Notes: a model not told the origin generated them from the sequence alone. Counted from the first letter of the stretch, positions 14,858 to 24,174 are shown. The stretch: DNA of 64,000 nt from Paenibacillus illinoisensis NBRC 15959 (GCF_004000925.1 NZ_BIME01000001.1:1116001-1180000), one strand, 5' to 3'. A program made the numbers and translations.

Positions 14858-16051
14858 ATGAGCAAACCTATGAACATGACACCTGAAATTATTGAAGAAG
14901 GAAAACGACATATTCATTGGACAGAAATGCATATGCCCCTCCTCGCTGCACTAAAATCCCGATTTTCCAAAGAACGCCCCTTTGCTGGCCTTACCATTGG
15001 AATTTGTATTCACGTAGAGCCTAAGACGGCGGTTCTATGCCGAACCCTACAGGCTGGTGGAGCCAACGTTGTACTAACAGGAAGCCCAGGCACAACCAAG
15101 GATGCAGTTGCTGCTGCACTTATCGCCGAAGGCATTCCCGTGTATGGACAACGTTCAGATGAACGCCGTCAGCATATGCACAATATTCATCGCGTGCTTG
15201 AACACCAGCCGCATCTTCTCATGGATAATGGAGCCGATCTGGCTCGCACTCTCATTCAGCACTATGACCATAGTGCGCTCATTGGCGGAACAGAAGAAAC
15301 CACGACAGGAGCCAATCTGCTGCGTGAAGAAACAGGGGTGGAAGTGACCTTCCCGATTATTGTCATTAATGATAGTCCTCTCAAGCGCATCATGGAAAAT
15401 GAACATGGCGTGGGTCAGACCATTATTGAAGGATTCATGCGCACCACGAACCTGATTCTGCCTACAAGACGCTTCGTTATCGTAGGATATGGTTCCTGTG
15501 GACGTGGGATTGCCCGATATCTGCGTAATCTAGGCAGCCAGGTTATTGTGGTTGAGACCGATCCTATCGCTGGACTCGAAGCTGCTCTGGATGGATTTCG
15601 CGTAGCGAAGCTGGAAGAAACGTTCGCTTTTGCCCAGGTTTACATCACGGTTACAGGTCGCCCGAGTGCCATCTCAATGGAACACTTTAATCAGATGAAC
15701 GATGGTATCATTCTTGCCAACGCTGGACATTTCTCCTGGGAAATGGACCTGGACGGACTTCGACAGGAAGCTGCACATACCGAACGTCTTACAACAGATA
15801 TCGAACAATTCACCCTTGCGAATGGCCGACGGCTCATGCTGCTTACCCAAGGTGAGATGCTTAATCTTGCAGGTGGAAGCGGAAATCCTGCCGAGACGAT
15901 GGATCTGGGCTTGTCCCTTCAGGCTGCATCCCTGCTCTATCTTGTTCAGCAGCGTCAGCATCTGGTAAATGGACCACAGCCTGTTCCTCATATCGTCAAC
16001 TCGGAGATTGCAAGCCAGATGCTGTACCATTTGAGCGAGAAAGCTGTTTAG
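14858..16051 (+). CDS. S-adenosylhomocysteine-hydrolase-like protein, divergent
   Basis: 397 residues following the SAH hydrolase fold: CIHVEPKTAVL (His of the substrate site), LMDNGADL, GGTEETTTGANL (catalytic Glu), INDSPLKRIMEN (catalytic Lys), the Rossmann motif GYGSCGRGIA, NAGHFSWEMD and NGRRLMLLTQGEMLNL. Three features differ from true enzymes. The Asp four residues after the catalytic Lys is Glu. The GHP of the adenine pocket is GNP. The C-terminal KPxxYRY tail that completes the neighbouring NAD site is absent. It may therefore act on another substrate, or be a true but divergent hydrolase. AGAGAGGAAT precedes the ATG. It is followed 41 bp later by a Gfo/Idh oxidoreductase, probably in the same operon. 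Confidence 0.75.
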   Translation: MSKPMNMTPEIIEEGKRHIHWTEMHMPLLAALKSRFSKERPFAGLTIGICIHVEPKTAVLCRTLQAGGANVVLTGSPGTTKDAVAAALIAEGIPVYGQRSDERRQHMHNIHRVLEHQPHLLMDNGADLARTLIQHYDHSALIGGTEETTTGANLLREETGVEVTFPIIVINDSPLKRIMENEHGVGQTIIEGFMRTTNLILPTRRFVIVGYGSCGRGIARYLRNLGSQVIVVETDPIAGLEAALDGFRVAKLEETFAFAQVYITVTGRPSAISMEHFNQMNDGIILANAGHFSWEMDLDGLRQEAAHTERLTTDIEQFTLANGRRLMLLTQGEMLNLAGGSGNPAETMDLGLSLQAASLLYLVQQRQHLVNGPQPVPHIVNSEIASQMLYHLSEKAV

Positions 16052-16092
16052 ATTGACAAAAATGGTTCGATCAACAATGAAGGAGAATGGTT

Positions 16093-17085
16093 ATGACTCA
16101 AACGAATCTTTGTTTCATCGGTGCCGGATTTCATGCAACGACCAATATCTACCCTTCTGCTGTAGAAGCAGGGGCTACCATCCAGGCCATCTCCACTCGC
16201 AGTATTGAACGTTCTCAAGCCGCTTTGCTGCGATATGGCAGCACAGGATCAGCATATGATAACGCAACTCTCATGCTGCAAAACGAAGACTGCAACAACG
16301 TTGTTGTGGTAGCTCAACCTCGGGATCAATCGTCTCTCGCCATGGAATGCATCAAGGCAGGCAAGAATGTCTATGTTGACAAACCCCTTGGCTGGACTGC
16401 CAGAGAAGCTGCAGAAATTGCAGATGCGGCCGAACAGGCTGGCGTTGTACTAATGGTAGGATTTATGAAACGCTACGCGCCTATATATATGAAATTAAAG
16501 GAACTGATTGATGGTGGTTCGATGGGTAGAACGCGTTCATTTCAGATGAAATTTGCTGTTGACAGTACTCCATTTTGCAAGAATGAAGAACAGTTTATGA
16601 AGCTTGCTGCCATCCACATGGTCGATCTGATGCGTTTCCTCTTCGGCGAGGTACAGCAAGTGACGGGTACCACAGTCAAGGATGGGGAACATATTAATCA
16701 GAGCATCTCCCTGAAATTTGATAACGGTATTGTGGGCAGTGCCTACTTCGCAGGCATGAGTGCATGGTCACGCGAAAGCGAAAGCGTACTGGTTACATTC
16801 GATCATGGTTTTGCGTCAGCAGATGAAATGAATACACTTACCGTTCATCACTCTCGTACCTCAGACAGCCTCCCCTGGAAGGCTCTTGAAGAGCAGGATA
16901 CGGTCTATACTCCTTCCAGCTCTCCCATGTCAGGCGCATACCGCGATCTCTACCTTCGTGGATTTGTAGGCGAGATGACGCATTTCATGTCATGCTGCCA
17001 CAATAATTCGCTTCCGCATTCAAGCGGCAAGGATAATGTCGGAACGATGGCCCTGTGTGATACCATCTTGTCTTCACTGGTCTAA
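16093..17085 (+). CDS. Gfo/Idh/MocA-family oxidoreductase
   Basis: 330 residues. The N-terminal Rossmann motif is CFIGAGFHATTNIYP, the EKP-type motif is VDKPLGWTAREA (about residues 97-108), and the family C-terminal fold includes KLAAIHMVDLMRFLFGEV with the catalytic-region His. These NAD(P) enzymes oxidise or reduce sugars, inositols and related compounds; the substrate is not readable. The start is the ATG at 16093 (AAGGAG 7 nt upstream), not the ATG at 16087. It follows the SAH-hydrolase-like gene by 41 bp with no terminator between, and a terminator stands at 17122-17155. The pair may form a two-step pathway. Confidence 0.85.
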   Translation: MTQTNLCFIGAGFHATTNIYPSAVEAGATIQAISTRSIERSQAALLRYGSTGSAYDNATLMLQNEDCNNVVVVAQPRDQSSLAMECIKAGKNVYVDKPLGWTAREAAEIADAAEQAGVVLMVGFMKRYAPIYMKLKELIDGGSMGRTRSFQMKFAVDSTPFCKNEEQFMKLAAIHMVDLMRFLFGEVQQVTGTTVKDGEHINQSISLKFDNGIVGSAYFAGMSAWSRESESVLVTFDHGFASADEMNTLTVHHSRTSDSLPWKALEEQDTVYTPSSSPMSGAYRDLYLRGFVGEMTHFMSCCHNNSLPHSSGKDNVGTMALCDTILSSLV

Positions 17086-17121
17086 CAACTAAATGTTACT
17101 GTATACCCTCAATCTTACACC

Positions 17122-17155
17122 AACCCGTTGTTTCGTATAACGAAACCGGGTTTTT
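17122..17155 (+). terminator. Terminator of the SAHH-like/Gfo-Idh operon
   Basis: AACCCG...TTTCG pairs with CGAAA...CGGGTT around TATAA and is followed by five T. Confidence 0.8.
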
Positions 17156-17303
17156 CACTATACATTGCACCTTTTCTTTAATCCGGTATCCAGGGTTTAT
17201 AATCCGAATCAGACATGGTATGCTTTGAAGACAATATACACACATTTTAGGTACGTAGTGCTTAAATTGATACTATACACATAGCTGACGGAGGTGCAGA
17301 TAG

Positions 17304-17666
17304 ATGAAAAAAATTTCAACCGAGACTTGCCCCAAACCCTATGGCTGCGCCGTAGAAGTTACACTTAGCGTTATTGGAGGAAAATGGAAAGGAGCCATCC
17401 TGTATCACTTGTTTTCGGGTTCCTTGCGATTCAATGAACTCCGAAAGTTATTTCCCGACATTACGCAGCGAATGCTCACCTTGCAATTAAGAGAATTGGA
17501 GAGCAGCGGGATTGTACACCGGGAAATCTACCCTCAAGTGCCACCCAAAGTGGAATACTCACTTACGCCATTTGGGGAAACACTCCGTCCGATCATATTC
17601 AGCATGCGGGACTGGGGAGAAACCTATACAAATGAAGTCGTCCAAGCCAAGTCACAGGAAGTATAG
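17304..17666 (+). CDS. HxlR-family winged-helix regulator
   Basis: 120 residues of the HxlR type: [28 protein letters not shown] at the start (given here as the Cys-Pro and GGKWK signatures), the wing [15 protein letters not shown] and the helix MRDWGETY near the end. The N-terminal Cys (residue 8) is the position used by redox-sensing members such as YodB and HypR, so thiol or quinone sensing is possible. GGAGGTG precedes the ATG by 7 nt. The gene is divergent from nothing; it lies alone between the Gfo/Idh operon and a convergent diguanylate cyclase gene. Its target is unknown. Confidence 0.85.
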   Translation: MKKISTETCPKPYGCAVEVTLSVIGGKWKGAILYHLFSGSLRFNELRKLFPDITQRMLTLQLRELESSGIVHREIYPQVPPKVEYSLTPFGETLRPIIFSMRDWGETYTNEVVQAKSQEV

Positions 17667-17674
17667 TGAACGCA

Positions 17675-17713
17675 AAAAAAGCTGATTCCTTCTCATAAGG
17701 GACCAGCTTTTTA
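17675..17713 (+). terminator. Bidirectional terminator between HxlR and diguanylate cyclase genes
   Basis: AAAAGCTG pairs with CAGCTTTT with an inner TCCTT/AAGGGA, and there are T runs on both strands. The two genes are convergent. Confidence 0.75.
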
Positions 17714-17746
17714 TAGTGTATTTCATAGGCGATCTTCCCGGCCTGT

Positions 17747-19366
17747 TTATGACCTTTCTACGGTCTGAATGGTCACGGTACGATTGCGCCCTTCTTCCTT
17801 CGCCTGATACAGAGCTGTGTCCGCGAGATGGAACAGCTCCGTCGCTGAAGATGAATGCAGCGGATATTCGGCAACCCCTGCCGATATCGTCACGGAGCGA
17901 TCGATCGGCATGATACTCTCCTCAACCGTTACACGAATAAATTCAGCAATCTGATAGGCGGTTTCAGCTCCGGTATCGCGCAGCAGCACGACAAACTCCT
18001 CCCCGCCGAAGCGGGAACTCACATCCTGCGGCCGAACGGCCAGCCTGATCAGACCTGCAATATGCTTCAGAACCTCGTCTCCAGCATGATGCCCGAACGT
18101 ATCGTTAATGGATTTGAAGCGGTCAATATCCAGAACAATAATCGAGAATGGCGTCTGTTCATCAATCCATTGCTGAATGACTTCTTCAAATGTTCTGCGG
18201 TTCGTCATGCCTGTCAGTACATCCGTTCTGGCATCATAGGTAAGCTGGTCCGTTTGCTTGCGAAAGTTCACCAATGCACCCAAAACCGTGCGGGTTAACA
18301 AATCGGCCTCCCTGTTCCAATGCGGTTTCATCGTTGGCAGGTCCACTTTGCCCTGATCCACCTGATTAACCAGATTGGCCAGATAGACAAATGGACTCGC
18401 CAGTTTACGCGCTACCCGAATGACAATCAGGGTCAGGAGGAGAAACGGAACGGAAGTATACAGCAATAACATGCGAATATGCTCATTTAACTGATCATAC
18501 ACCGTCTGAGTTGGAGATACGACCACGACGCCCCAATCGGTAGCAGGCACCTTCTGATACCCGGCAAGCGAATCTATGCCAGCCAGATTTTTATACTGCT
18601 CCTTACCGGTTTGATCATCCATCAGCTTTTGTACAATTTCATTTTTTCTGATGTCCTCACCAATTCTTTTGGTATCTGGATGAAATAAAAGCGTGCCCTT
18701 GGCATCGACAATAAAAAAATATGAACCATTGCTTGTCCTCAGCTGACTTCCAAAAGAGAGGTTCAGGATATTATTCTCCTGCAGATAGATGTTACCGCCA
18801 ATAGTCCCCTTAAATTGTCCAGCTGCATCGAAGATCGGTTCACTGACAAAAACATTTCTGCGCTTCGTCCTTGGGGTCTGATAGGCTTCGGAAATATAGG
18901 GCGCCTTAAGCTCCATCGCTTTTTTGGCTGCCTCAGATGAAACATGCGCCCCGACGGATAAACCCGAATACGGCGACATGCTGCGTATCACACCCTTCTC
19001 ATCCACAAGGGCTACAGAGTTAAAATAATTGCTGCTGCGTTGGATCAATTCCAGCGTCGAATCCAACTTTTCCGTATCTGAATAGTCCATCTGAGGAAAA
19101 TAGTCTGCAGCATATTTCAAGCTGCTCTGCATGGACTGAAATAGCGAATCCAGTGTCTGACTCATTTGAGCTGCGCTTGAATAATTAAGAGACAAGGTAT
19201 TGTCAATGAGAGACTGCTTCTGCGTTGTGTAAGACGAAATAAACATGATTGTTAAGGTCATCAGCACCGAAATGGTGACCAGCCCACTGAGCAAGGCAGG
19301 AAGGCTGATTTTTTTATAGGTTCTCGCTTTTCTTCGCCATCTGGATGCTTTTTTCTTTGCGATCAT
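17747..19366 (-). CDS. Membrane diguanylate cyclase with dCache sensor
   Basis: 539 residues: cytoplasmic basic start, membrane helix (about 22-45), extracellular dCache domain (about 55-285, with SMSPYSGLSVGAH and the repeated GGNIYLQ region), second helix (about 300-320), HAMP linker, and a GGDEF domain (about 380-535). The active site is RFGGEEF. An RPQD I-site sits five residues before GGEEF, so product inhibition by c-di-GMP is expected. It turns two GTP into c-di-GMP in response to an external ligand, usually a small molecule such as an amino acid. I use the ATG at 19366 because GGGGGA lies about 9 nt upstream. No effector or phosphodiesterase gene is nearby. Confidence 0.9.
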   Translation of the reverse strand: MIAKKKASRWRRKARTYKKISLPALLSGLVTISVLMTLTIMFISSYTTQKQSLIDNTLSLNYSSAAQMSQTLDSLFQSMQSSLKYAADYFPQMDYSDTEKLDSTLELIQRSSNYFNSVALVDEKGVIRSMSPYSGLSVGAHVSSEAAKKAMELKAPYISEAYQTPRTKRRNVFVSEPIFDAAGQFKGTIGGNIYLQENNILNLSFGSQLRTSNGSYFFIVDAKGTLLFHPDTKRIGEDIRKNEIVQKLMDDQTGKEQYKNLAGIDSLAGYQKVPATDWGVVVVSPTQTVYDQLNEHIRMLLLYTSVPFLLLTLIVIRVARKLASPFVYLANLVNQVDQGKVDLPTMKPHWNREADLLTRTVLGALVNFRKQTDQLTYDARTDVLTGMTNRRTFEEVIQQWIDEQTPFSIIVLDIDRFKSINDTFGHHAGDEVLKHIAGLIRLAVRPQDVSSRFGGEEFVVLLRDTGAETAYQIAEFIRVTVEESIMPIDRSVTISAGVAEYPLHSSSATELFHLADTALYQAKEEGRNRTVTIQTVERS

Positions 19367-19531
19367 TAGTGCTTTCCCCCGGATTTTCATGAAAAGGCAT
19401 ATTCTCACTATTCTATACGAAAGTTGTTATGAATGTATTAATTTTGTGTGAATATTTTACAGTTTCTTCAATTAAAATTGACAACTCCATGACAAGCTTT
19501 ATAAATCAGGCGTCTGTCTTCTTCTCCAGAA

Positions 19532-20275
19532 TCAAAGCTCGTCCTCGATGATGTATCCTTCCCCAGGCTCCTGTTCCACAAACCCAGCCATAGAGCGCGA
19601 TTGGAAGTCAATAGGAGCATCGCTTCCCACCAGAATTCGATTCTGTATCTCATCCTGCGTTTCCGCAGGCAGTGCAAATGAACGTGTGTAATCAAACTGG
19701 TCAGCCATCGTTGCATATATCGCGTTTACAAGTCTGTCATTGCCCGCACGCCCAAATACATTCAACAGTACGCTTCCACCAGACCGCAGCTTGCTTTGAG
19801 CCATCGTAAAGAAAGATCTGGAGGTAAACTGCTTCGGCGTTCCTGCTGCGGTAAATGCATCGATAATAATATAATCATACGTTTCTGCTGGTTCCTGCTG
19901 CAGCAGCTCCCGGCCATCTCCCACCATGACTGCAGTGCCCTCATATCCAAATAGCGTCTTGCTTAATTCAACCACTTCCTCGTCCAACTCGGCGATCTTC
20001 ACCTGGCGGTTTGACAGATAAGTCGAGAGCGTACCAATTCCGTGCCCTACTACAAAAACCTTTTCGTATTCAGGCGTATTGCGCTCCATTAGATGAACCA
20101 TCGCCCTTGGGTATTCAAGCAGCATTCGTGAAGGCTCATCGAGATCCATGGCTCCCTGAACAGCCTCGTTCGAAAACTCCAAAACCCGGAAATGTCCCTT
20201 TTCCCCATAAAGCCTGGTTGTATCATATACGGTTAACGCATGCTGCTCACTCATATTCCGATATAAAACTCTCAC
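19532..20275 (-). CDS. Spermidine-synthase-like methyltransferase-fold protein
   Basis: 247 residues. The class I methyltransferase fold is visible as VFVVGHGIGTLSTYLS, then VKIAELDEEVVELSK, and MVGDGRELL...YDYIIIDAF, which match the polyamine-synthase family (decarboxylated-SAM binding). The catalytic Asp and the YDxIxxDA motif are kept, but the N-terminal beta-domain is short. Many such genes in Bacillales code for proteins of unknown substrate. The start is GTG at 20275, with GAGAGGAG about 8 nt upstream; the open frame extends to 20329. It stands alone between the cyclase gene and a LysR regulator. Confidence 0.75.
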   Translation of the reverse strand: MRVLYRNMSEQHALTVYDTTRLYGEKGHFRVLEFSNEAVQGAMDLDEPSRMLLEYPRAMVHLMERNTPEYEKVFVVGHGIGTLSTYLSNRQVKIAELDEEVVELSKTLFGYEGTAVMVGDGRELLQQEPAETYDYIIIDAFTAAGTPKQFTSRSFFTMAQSKLRSGGSVLLNVFGRAGNDRLVNAIYATMADQFDYTRSFALPAETQDEIQNRILVGSDAPIDFQSRSMAGFVEQEPGEGYIIEDEL

Positions 20276-20365
20276 GAGCTGTACTCCTCTCAAGTTCCAT
20301 CCATTACATGTAAATAAACTATTTTTCATTATAACAATTCTCTATCGCCGTACTCCATAAAAATG

Positions 20366-20402
20366 AGAAAAAACCGTTCACGGTTACCCGGAAACGGTTT
20401 TG
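20366..20402 (-). terminator. Terminator of the LysR-family gene
   Basis: On the minus strand AAAACCGTTT pairs with GAACGGTTTT and six T follow, about 105 bp past the LysR stop. Confidence 0.65.
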
Positions 20403-20506
20403 AATGGCTTGAGATAAGCTCACAAATTTTAATAATGACCAAACCCGAATACGGGAGTGGAGCAGGTTCGCATATTTTTCAGGAAAATCCCAACTTGTCC
20501 GTACAG

Positions 20507-21409
20507 TCAGGACCCTATGGCCTCATGCAAAGCTTTGACATATTCCACACCCAGATTGGAAAGAGAGGTGCTTTTGTGGCTGATCCAGCCCACATTGATC
20601 GATTCCTCGCACTCCAGCGGAACAGGAATGATCTCATTTCCGTTCAAATCAGCGCTGAGAACACCTGTTGAAATGGTATACCCATTCAGACCAATCAGTA
20701 GGTTAAACAACGTCGCCCGGTCATTGACCTGGATACTCTTGGGATGGGATAACGTACTCAGAATCTCTTCGGAAAAATGAAAAGAGTTGTACTCCCCTTG
20801 GTCAAATGACAGGTAAGGGTAGTCCTTCAGCTGCTCAATCGCCACGGATGCTTGCTTAGCCAGAGGGTTCTTCACACTGATGAAGATGTGCGGTTTGGCT
20901 ATAAAGAGGCTTGTGAACACCAGACCGGCATCCTTTAACAATTTGTTAATGACCTTGGCATTGAACTCGTTCAAATACAGAATCCCAATTTCACTTCGCA
21001 GGCTCTTTACATCCTGTATAATTTCATATGTCTTTGTTTCCCGCAGTGCCAGCTCATATTCATCTTGACCATACTGCTGTACCAGACGTACAAAGGCATT
21101 CACGGCAAACGCATAATGCTGGGTGGATACCGAGAAATGCTGTGGAGAAGGCTTGGCATTCAAGTAACGATTCTCCAGCAATTCTGCCTGCTCCACGACC
21201 TGCCTGGCATAACTCAGAAATTCCACGCCTTCTTTGGACAGTGAGATTCCCTTGTTTGTACGTTCAAAAATGGTAATACGCATCTCTTGTTCCAAATCAC
21301 GGATCGCGTTCGAAAGGCTCGGCTGGGAAATAAATAGCCGTTTGGCCGCTTCATTCATGGAGCCGCGCGTGGCAACTTCAATCACATATTTTAATTGTTG
21401 CAGAGTCAA
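20507..21409 (-). CDS. LysR-family transcriptional regulator
   Basis: 300 residues. The N-terminal winged HTH is MNEAAKRLFISQPSLSNAIRDLEQEM (written here through its core SQPSLSNAIRDLE). The rest is the two-lobed effector domain. The C-terminal half has AKPHIFISVKNPLAKQA and the SFDQGEYNSF region typical of CysB/BenM-like folds. The start is a TTG at 21409, 7 nt after GAGGAA, which is a rare start. LysR genes are often divergent from their target; here the neighbour upstream (SDR at 21467) is on the same strand, 57 bp away, so the target is not obvious. Confidence 0.85.
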   Translation of the reverse strand: MTLQQLKYVIEVATRGSMNEAAKRLFISQPSLSNAIRDLEQEMRITIFERTNKGISLSKEGVEFLSYARQVVEQAELLENRYLNAKPSPQHFSVSTQHYAFAVNAFVRLVQQYGQDEYELALRETKTYEIIQDVKSLRSEIGILYLNEFNAKVINKLLKDAGLVFTSLFIAKPHIFISVKNPLAKQASVAIEQLKDYPYLSFDQGEYNSFHFSEEILSTLSHPKSIQVNDRATLFNLLIGLNGYTISTGVLSADLNGNEIIPVPLECEESINVGWISHKSTSLSNLGVEYVKALHEAIGS

Positions 21410-21466
21410 CGTGTTATTCCTCTTTTCGTATAGTTGGTTCTATTATATACCAAAAGAGTGTTCGCC

Positions 21467-22204
21467 TTAAACGAGACTTGCTGTTGGTCTGACGACAATT
21501 TCATTGACATCTACCTCAGCAGGTTGGCTAATTGCATACAAGATGCTCTGGGCAATGGCCGATGCCGGGATGGAAATACGCCGATAATCCTTCATGAAAT
21601 CACGCGCTCCGACATCCGTGATCGTCTCGGCAAGCTCCGATTCGGTTACCCCTGGAGAAACAAGTGTTACCCGAATATCCCCACCCACTTCCAGACGTAA
21701 ACCCTCCGTGATCGCACGGACTGCGTATTTGGTTGCACAATAGACGGATGCTGTCGGTGTTACGGCATAGGCACCAATCGAAGCGATGTTGATAAATTGG
21801 CCAGCACCCTGCTTTCTCATGACAGGTAACCCAGCTGCTATCCCGTGTAGCACTCCCCGAATATTGACATCAATCATTCGATTCCACTCATCCACTTTTA
21901 AGGCTTCAAGAGGAGATAAAGGCATCAAACCCGCATTGTTGATAACCACATCCAGACGACCGTAGCGGGTTAGCGCCAGATCTACAATACTCTGCATTTC
22001 TTCCAGCCGGGTTACATCGAGTGCCTGAACCTCTACGGATCCACCCTCAGAACGGATGGAAGATGCGAGTGCATGCAAACGTTCAACACGTCTAGCCCCA
22101 ATAACCACGTGAGCCCCTTGCTGTGCCAGCAATCGAGCCGTCGCTTCTCCAATTCCGCTGCTAGCACCTGTAATGACAACGACTTTTCCTTTTACATTAA
22201 ACAT
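21467..22204 (-). CDS. Short-chain dehydrogenase/reductase
   Basis: 245 residues. The cofactor motif is TGASSGIGEAT, the structural motif is NNAGLMPL, and the catalytic Ser-Tyr-Lys is SIGAY...YCATK. It is a classical SDR using NAD(P)(H), acting on an unknown alcohol or carbonyl. The ATG at 22204 follows AAAGGAGCGG. It lies 21 bp downstream of the Atu4866 gene on the same strand, so both are one operon, divergent from an AraC-type regulator that probably controls them. Confidence 0.88.
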   Translation of the reverse strand: MFNVKGKVVVITGASSGIGEATARLLAQQGAHVVIGARRVERLHALASSIRSEGGSVEVQALDVTRLEEMQSIVDLALTRYGRLDVVINNAGLMPLSPLEALKVDEWNRMIDVNIRGVLHGIAAGLPVMRKQGAGQFINIASIGAYAVTPTASVYCATKYAVRAITEGLRLEVGGDIRVTLVSPGVTESELAETITDVGARDFMKDYRRISIPASAIAQSILYAISQPAEVDVNEIVVRPTASLV

Positions 22205-22225
22205 GTGAAATCCGCTCCTTTACCA

Positions 22226-22507
22226 TTAGTTATTTTTATTTGTTTCTCTGTACAAAACCATGCCTGCGTGATATAAAATACCTTCTACAAAGTCTCCATC
22301 CGCTGTAAAACCCGTATCATCCACATATTCAATATGATCTCCTTCCACGACATAACGTCCTTGATATGCACTTTTCCTCTGACCTCTGGCTTCATCATAT
22401 CGACCATTCGAGAGCAGTTCATGGCGGATATAACCATCCTTTGTCACCCACATGCCAACATAAGGGTGTCCATGTTCCGGTCTGTTACCTGATGGATTGT
22501 ATTCCAT
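22226..22507 (-). CDS. Atu4866-domain small protein
   Basis: 93 residues with the Atu4866 pattern: HPYVGMWVTKDGYIRHELL, then YEARGQ-type and YQGRYVVEGDHIEYVDDTGF, then GILYHAGMVLYR. It is a small beta-barrel-like domain that often accompanies short-chain dehydrogenases and AraC/LysR regulators. The reaction is unknown. It is the first gene of a two-gene operon with the SDR. AGGAGGTTGGG precedes the ATG. Confidence 0.8.
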   Translation of the reverse strand: MEYNPSGNRPEHGHPYVGMWVTKDGYIRHELLSNGRYDEARGQRKSAYQGRYVVEGDHIEYVDDTGFTADGDFVEGILYHAGMVLYRETNKNN

Positions 22508-22669
22508 TTCCCAACCTCCTTGCGTTTTTCAAAAGCTTCAATTGCTTATCCTTATTATGTAGGAGATCATCTCACACCAGATAGAAGATTCCCCCAACAA
22601 TCTTGCCTATTCCTCCAGAAGATTCTAGAATAAAATAAACCGATTCGAAAAAAGGAGGTTGTATGCTCC

Positions 22670-23596
22670 ATGACTTCATCACTACATATGGATGAGGATG
22701 TCACGTTTCAGATGCAGGAATTGGCTCATCTTATCGGGCGTTTTACCCTAAAAGACGGAATTCATTCCACGGCTATCCCTGCGCTCTCTTTGATTCGTGC
22801 CTCGGAGATATCTCAACCCATATATTCTGTTCAACAACCTGCTCTCTGCATTGTCGCTCAAGGATCTAAGTTAGTCATACTGGGCCGGGAGAGTTATACC
22901 TATGACGAGACACAATATTTGGTAGCTTCAGTAAACTTGCCTATTTCAGGACAAGTGGTTCAAGCTACTGCAGATAAGCCATATCTATGTATGCGACTTG
23001 ATTTTGACTCTGGTCAGATTTTCGATCTGATACAAGACCCGACTGCTCTACAATTCAAACCGGACAACTCAACCCAGCGTGGATTATTTGTCAGCTCTAA
23101 CAAGGTCCCGCTTCTTGAAGCCATCATCCGATTGGTTCGGCTGCTCGATACTCCAGAAGATATTCCAATACTCGCTCCACTGATTATCCGTGAAATTTTA
23201 TATCGAATTATTCAGGATGAACACGGACATTCAATAAAACAATTTGCCGTTCAAAACAGCCACGCACAGCACATCGCCAAGGTGATCGAAGTCATCCAAT
23301 CCGAATATGACAAACCGCTGCGCGTGGACCAGCTTGCCGCCATGGTTAATATGAGTTCCTCCTCACTTCACTACCATTTCAAAGCCATCACCGCCATGAG
23401 CCCCATACAATTTCAAAAACAAATCCGGTTGCAGGAAGCCAGAAGTATGCTCATTGCCGGTTCAACTGATGCTGCCGATGCCGCATTTCAGGTTGGATAC
23501 GAGAGCCCTTCCCAATTCAGCAGGGAATATGCCCGAATGTATGGTCTGCCACCAAAAAGCGATATCCAACGTCTTCGTCATGCGCTGCAAATTTGA
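22670..23596 (+). CDS. AraC-family regulator with AraC_N domain
   Basis: 308 residues. The N-terminal ligand domain (about 15-170) has the AraC_N pattern (LIRASEISQPIYSVQQPALCIVAQGSKLV cut here as QPALCIVAQGSK). Two HTH motifs lie at about 230-300, ending GYESPSQFSREYARMYG and PPKSDIQRLR. It is divergent from the Atu4866-SDR operon, which is its likely target. The ATG at 22670 has AAAGGAGG 12 nt upstream, a little far; the in-frame ATG five codons on is a fallback. Confidence 0.85.
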   Translation: MTSSLHMDEDVTFQMQELAHLIGRFTLKDGIHSTAIPALSLIRASEISQPIYSVQQPALCIVAQGSKLVILGRESYTYDETQYLVASVNLPISGQVVQATADKPYLCMRLDFDSGQIFDLIQDPTALQFKPDNSTQRGLFVSSNKVPLLEAIIRLVRLLDTPEDIPILAPLIIREILYRIIQDEHGHSIKQFAVQNSHAQHIAKVIEVIQSEYDKPLRVDQLAAMVNMSSSSLHYHFKAITAMSPIQFQKQIRLQEARSMLIAGSTDAADAAFQVGYESPSQFSREYARMYGLPPKSDIQRLRHALQI

Positions 23597-23611
23597 GTGT
23601 TAATCGCAATC

Positions 23612-23646
23612 AAAAAGAACCCGCGTCGTCCAGACGTGGGTTCTCG
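23612..23646 (+). terminator. Terminator of the AraC-family gene
   Basis: AGAACCC(G)CGTC pairs with GACG(T)GGGTTCT. The T run is short. It is between convergent genes and has A residues on the 5' side, so it may serve the MerR gene as well. Confidence 0.65.
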
Positions 23647-23677
23647 GGTGTAATGAATGTTATTGGGATGGTGTCCA

Positions 23678-24112
23678 TCAGGAGAACATGTTCTTTTTCT
23701 CAAAAACCGACATCTGATTCTCTCCAGTTATAGGACATTCATCAGGAAACAAGCTCCGCTTGTTCAGCTTCTCATCGATAAAATCAACGACCTGCTGCAG
23801 CGAGGCAATCTGCGCTTCTATTTTCATTCGATGGCTCACCAGCATCTCACGCTCTTCCGGGAATTCGTCCAGATTCGAATCCATCGACATGTGCAGGTAA
23901 GGCTTCATATCCTCCAGAGACATACCTGTCTTTTTTAGACAAGAAATAAGTTTCATGGTCCGAATATCCTCTTGACGGTATACACGGTGCCTGTTCGCCT
24001 TCCGATCTGCCCGCGGCAGAAGCTGAATCTTCTCATAATATCGAATCGTATCTTCCGATAATCCCGCCTTCTCCGCTGTTTCCTTAATGGAATATAGTGC
24101 CTCATTACTCAT
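23678..24112 (-). CDS. MerR-family regulator (AdhR/NmlR-like)
   Basis: 144 residues. The MerR wHTH is SIKETAEKAGLSEDTIRYYEK and the YRQEDIRTMK region; a dimerising coiled coil follows, with EIQSLQ-type heptads about residues 85-115. A single Cys at about 58 (LISCLKKTGMSLEDM) matches the conserved Cys of AdhR in B. subtilis, which senses aldehydes and other electrophiles. The C-terminal tail has another Cys (DECPITGEN). The gene is divergent from a short-chain dehydrogenase gene. Both promoters carry the same palindrome in a 19-bp spacer, the classic MerR architecture, so it regulates itself and the SDR gene. Confidence 0.88.
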   Translation of the reverse strand: MSNEALYSIKETAEKAGLSEDTIRYYEKIQLLPRADRKANRHRVYRQEDIRTMKLISCLKKTGMSLEDMKPYLHMSMDSNLDEFPEEREMLVSHRMKIEAQIASLQQVVDFIDEKLNKRSLFPDECPITGENQMSVFEKKNMFS

Positions 24113-24143
24113 CCGCCTCAGCCTCCTTTGCCCTCATACCTTC

Positions 24144-24174
24144 ATCTTACAACTTGGAGTCAGCTCCAAGTCAA
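24144..24174 (-). promoter_or_regulatory. merR promoter with 19-bp spacer operator
   Basis: On the minus strand: TTGACT (24169-24174), TAAGAT (24144-24149), spacer 19 bp. The spacer is centred on CTTGGAG-x-CTCCAAG, a near-perfect palindrome at 24153-24170. A 19-bp spacer with a central palindrome is the known MerR-type promoter layout. Confidence 0.8.
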
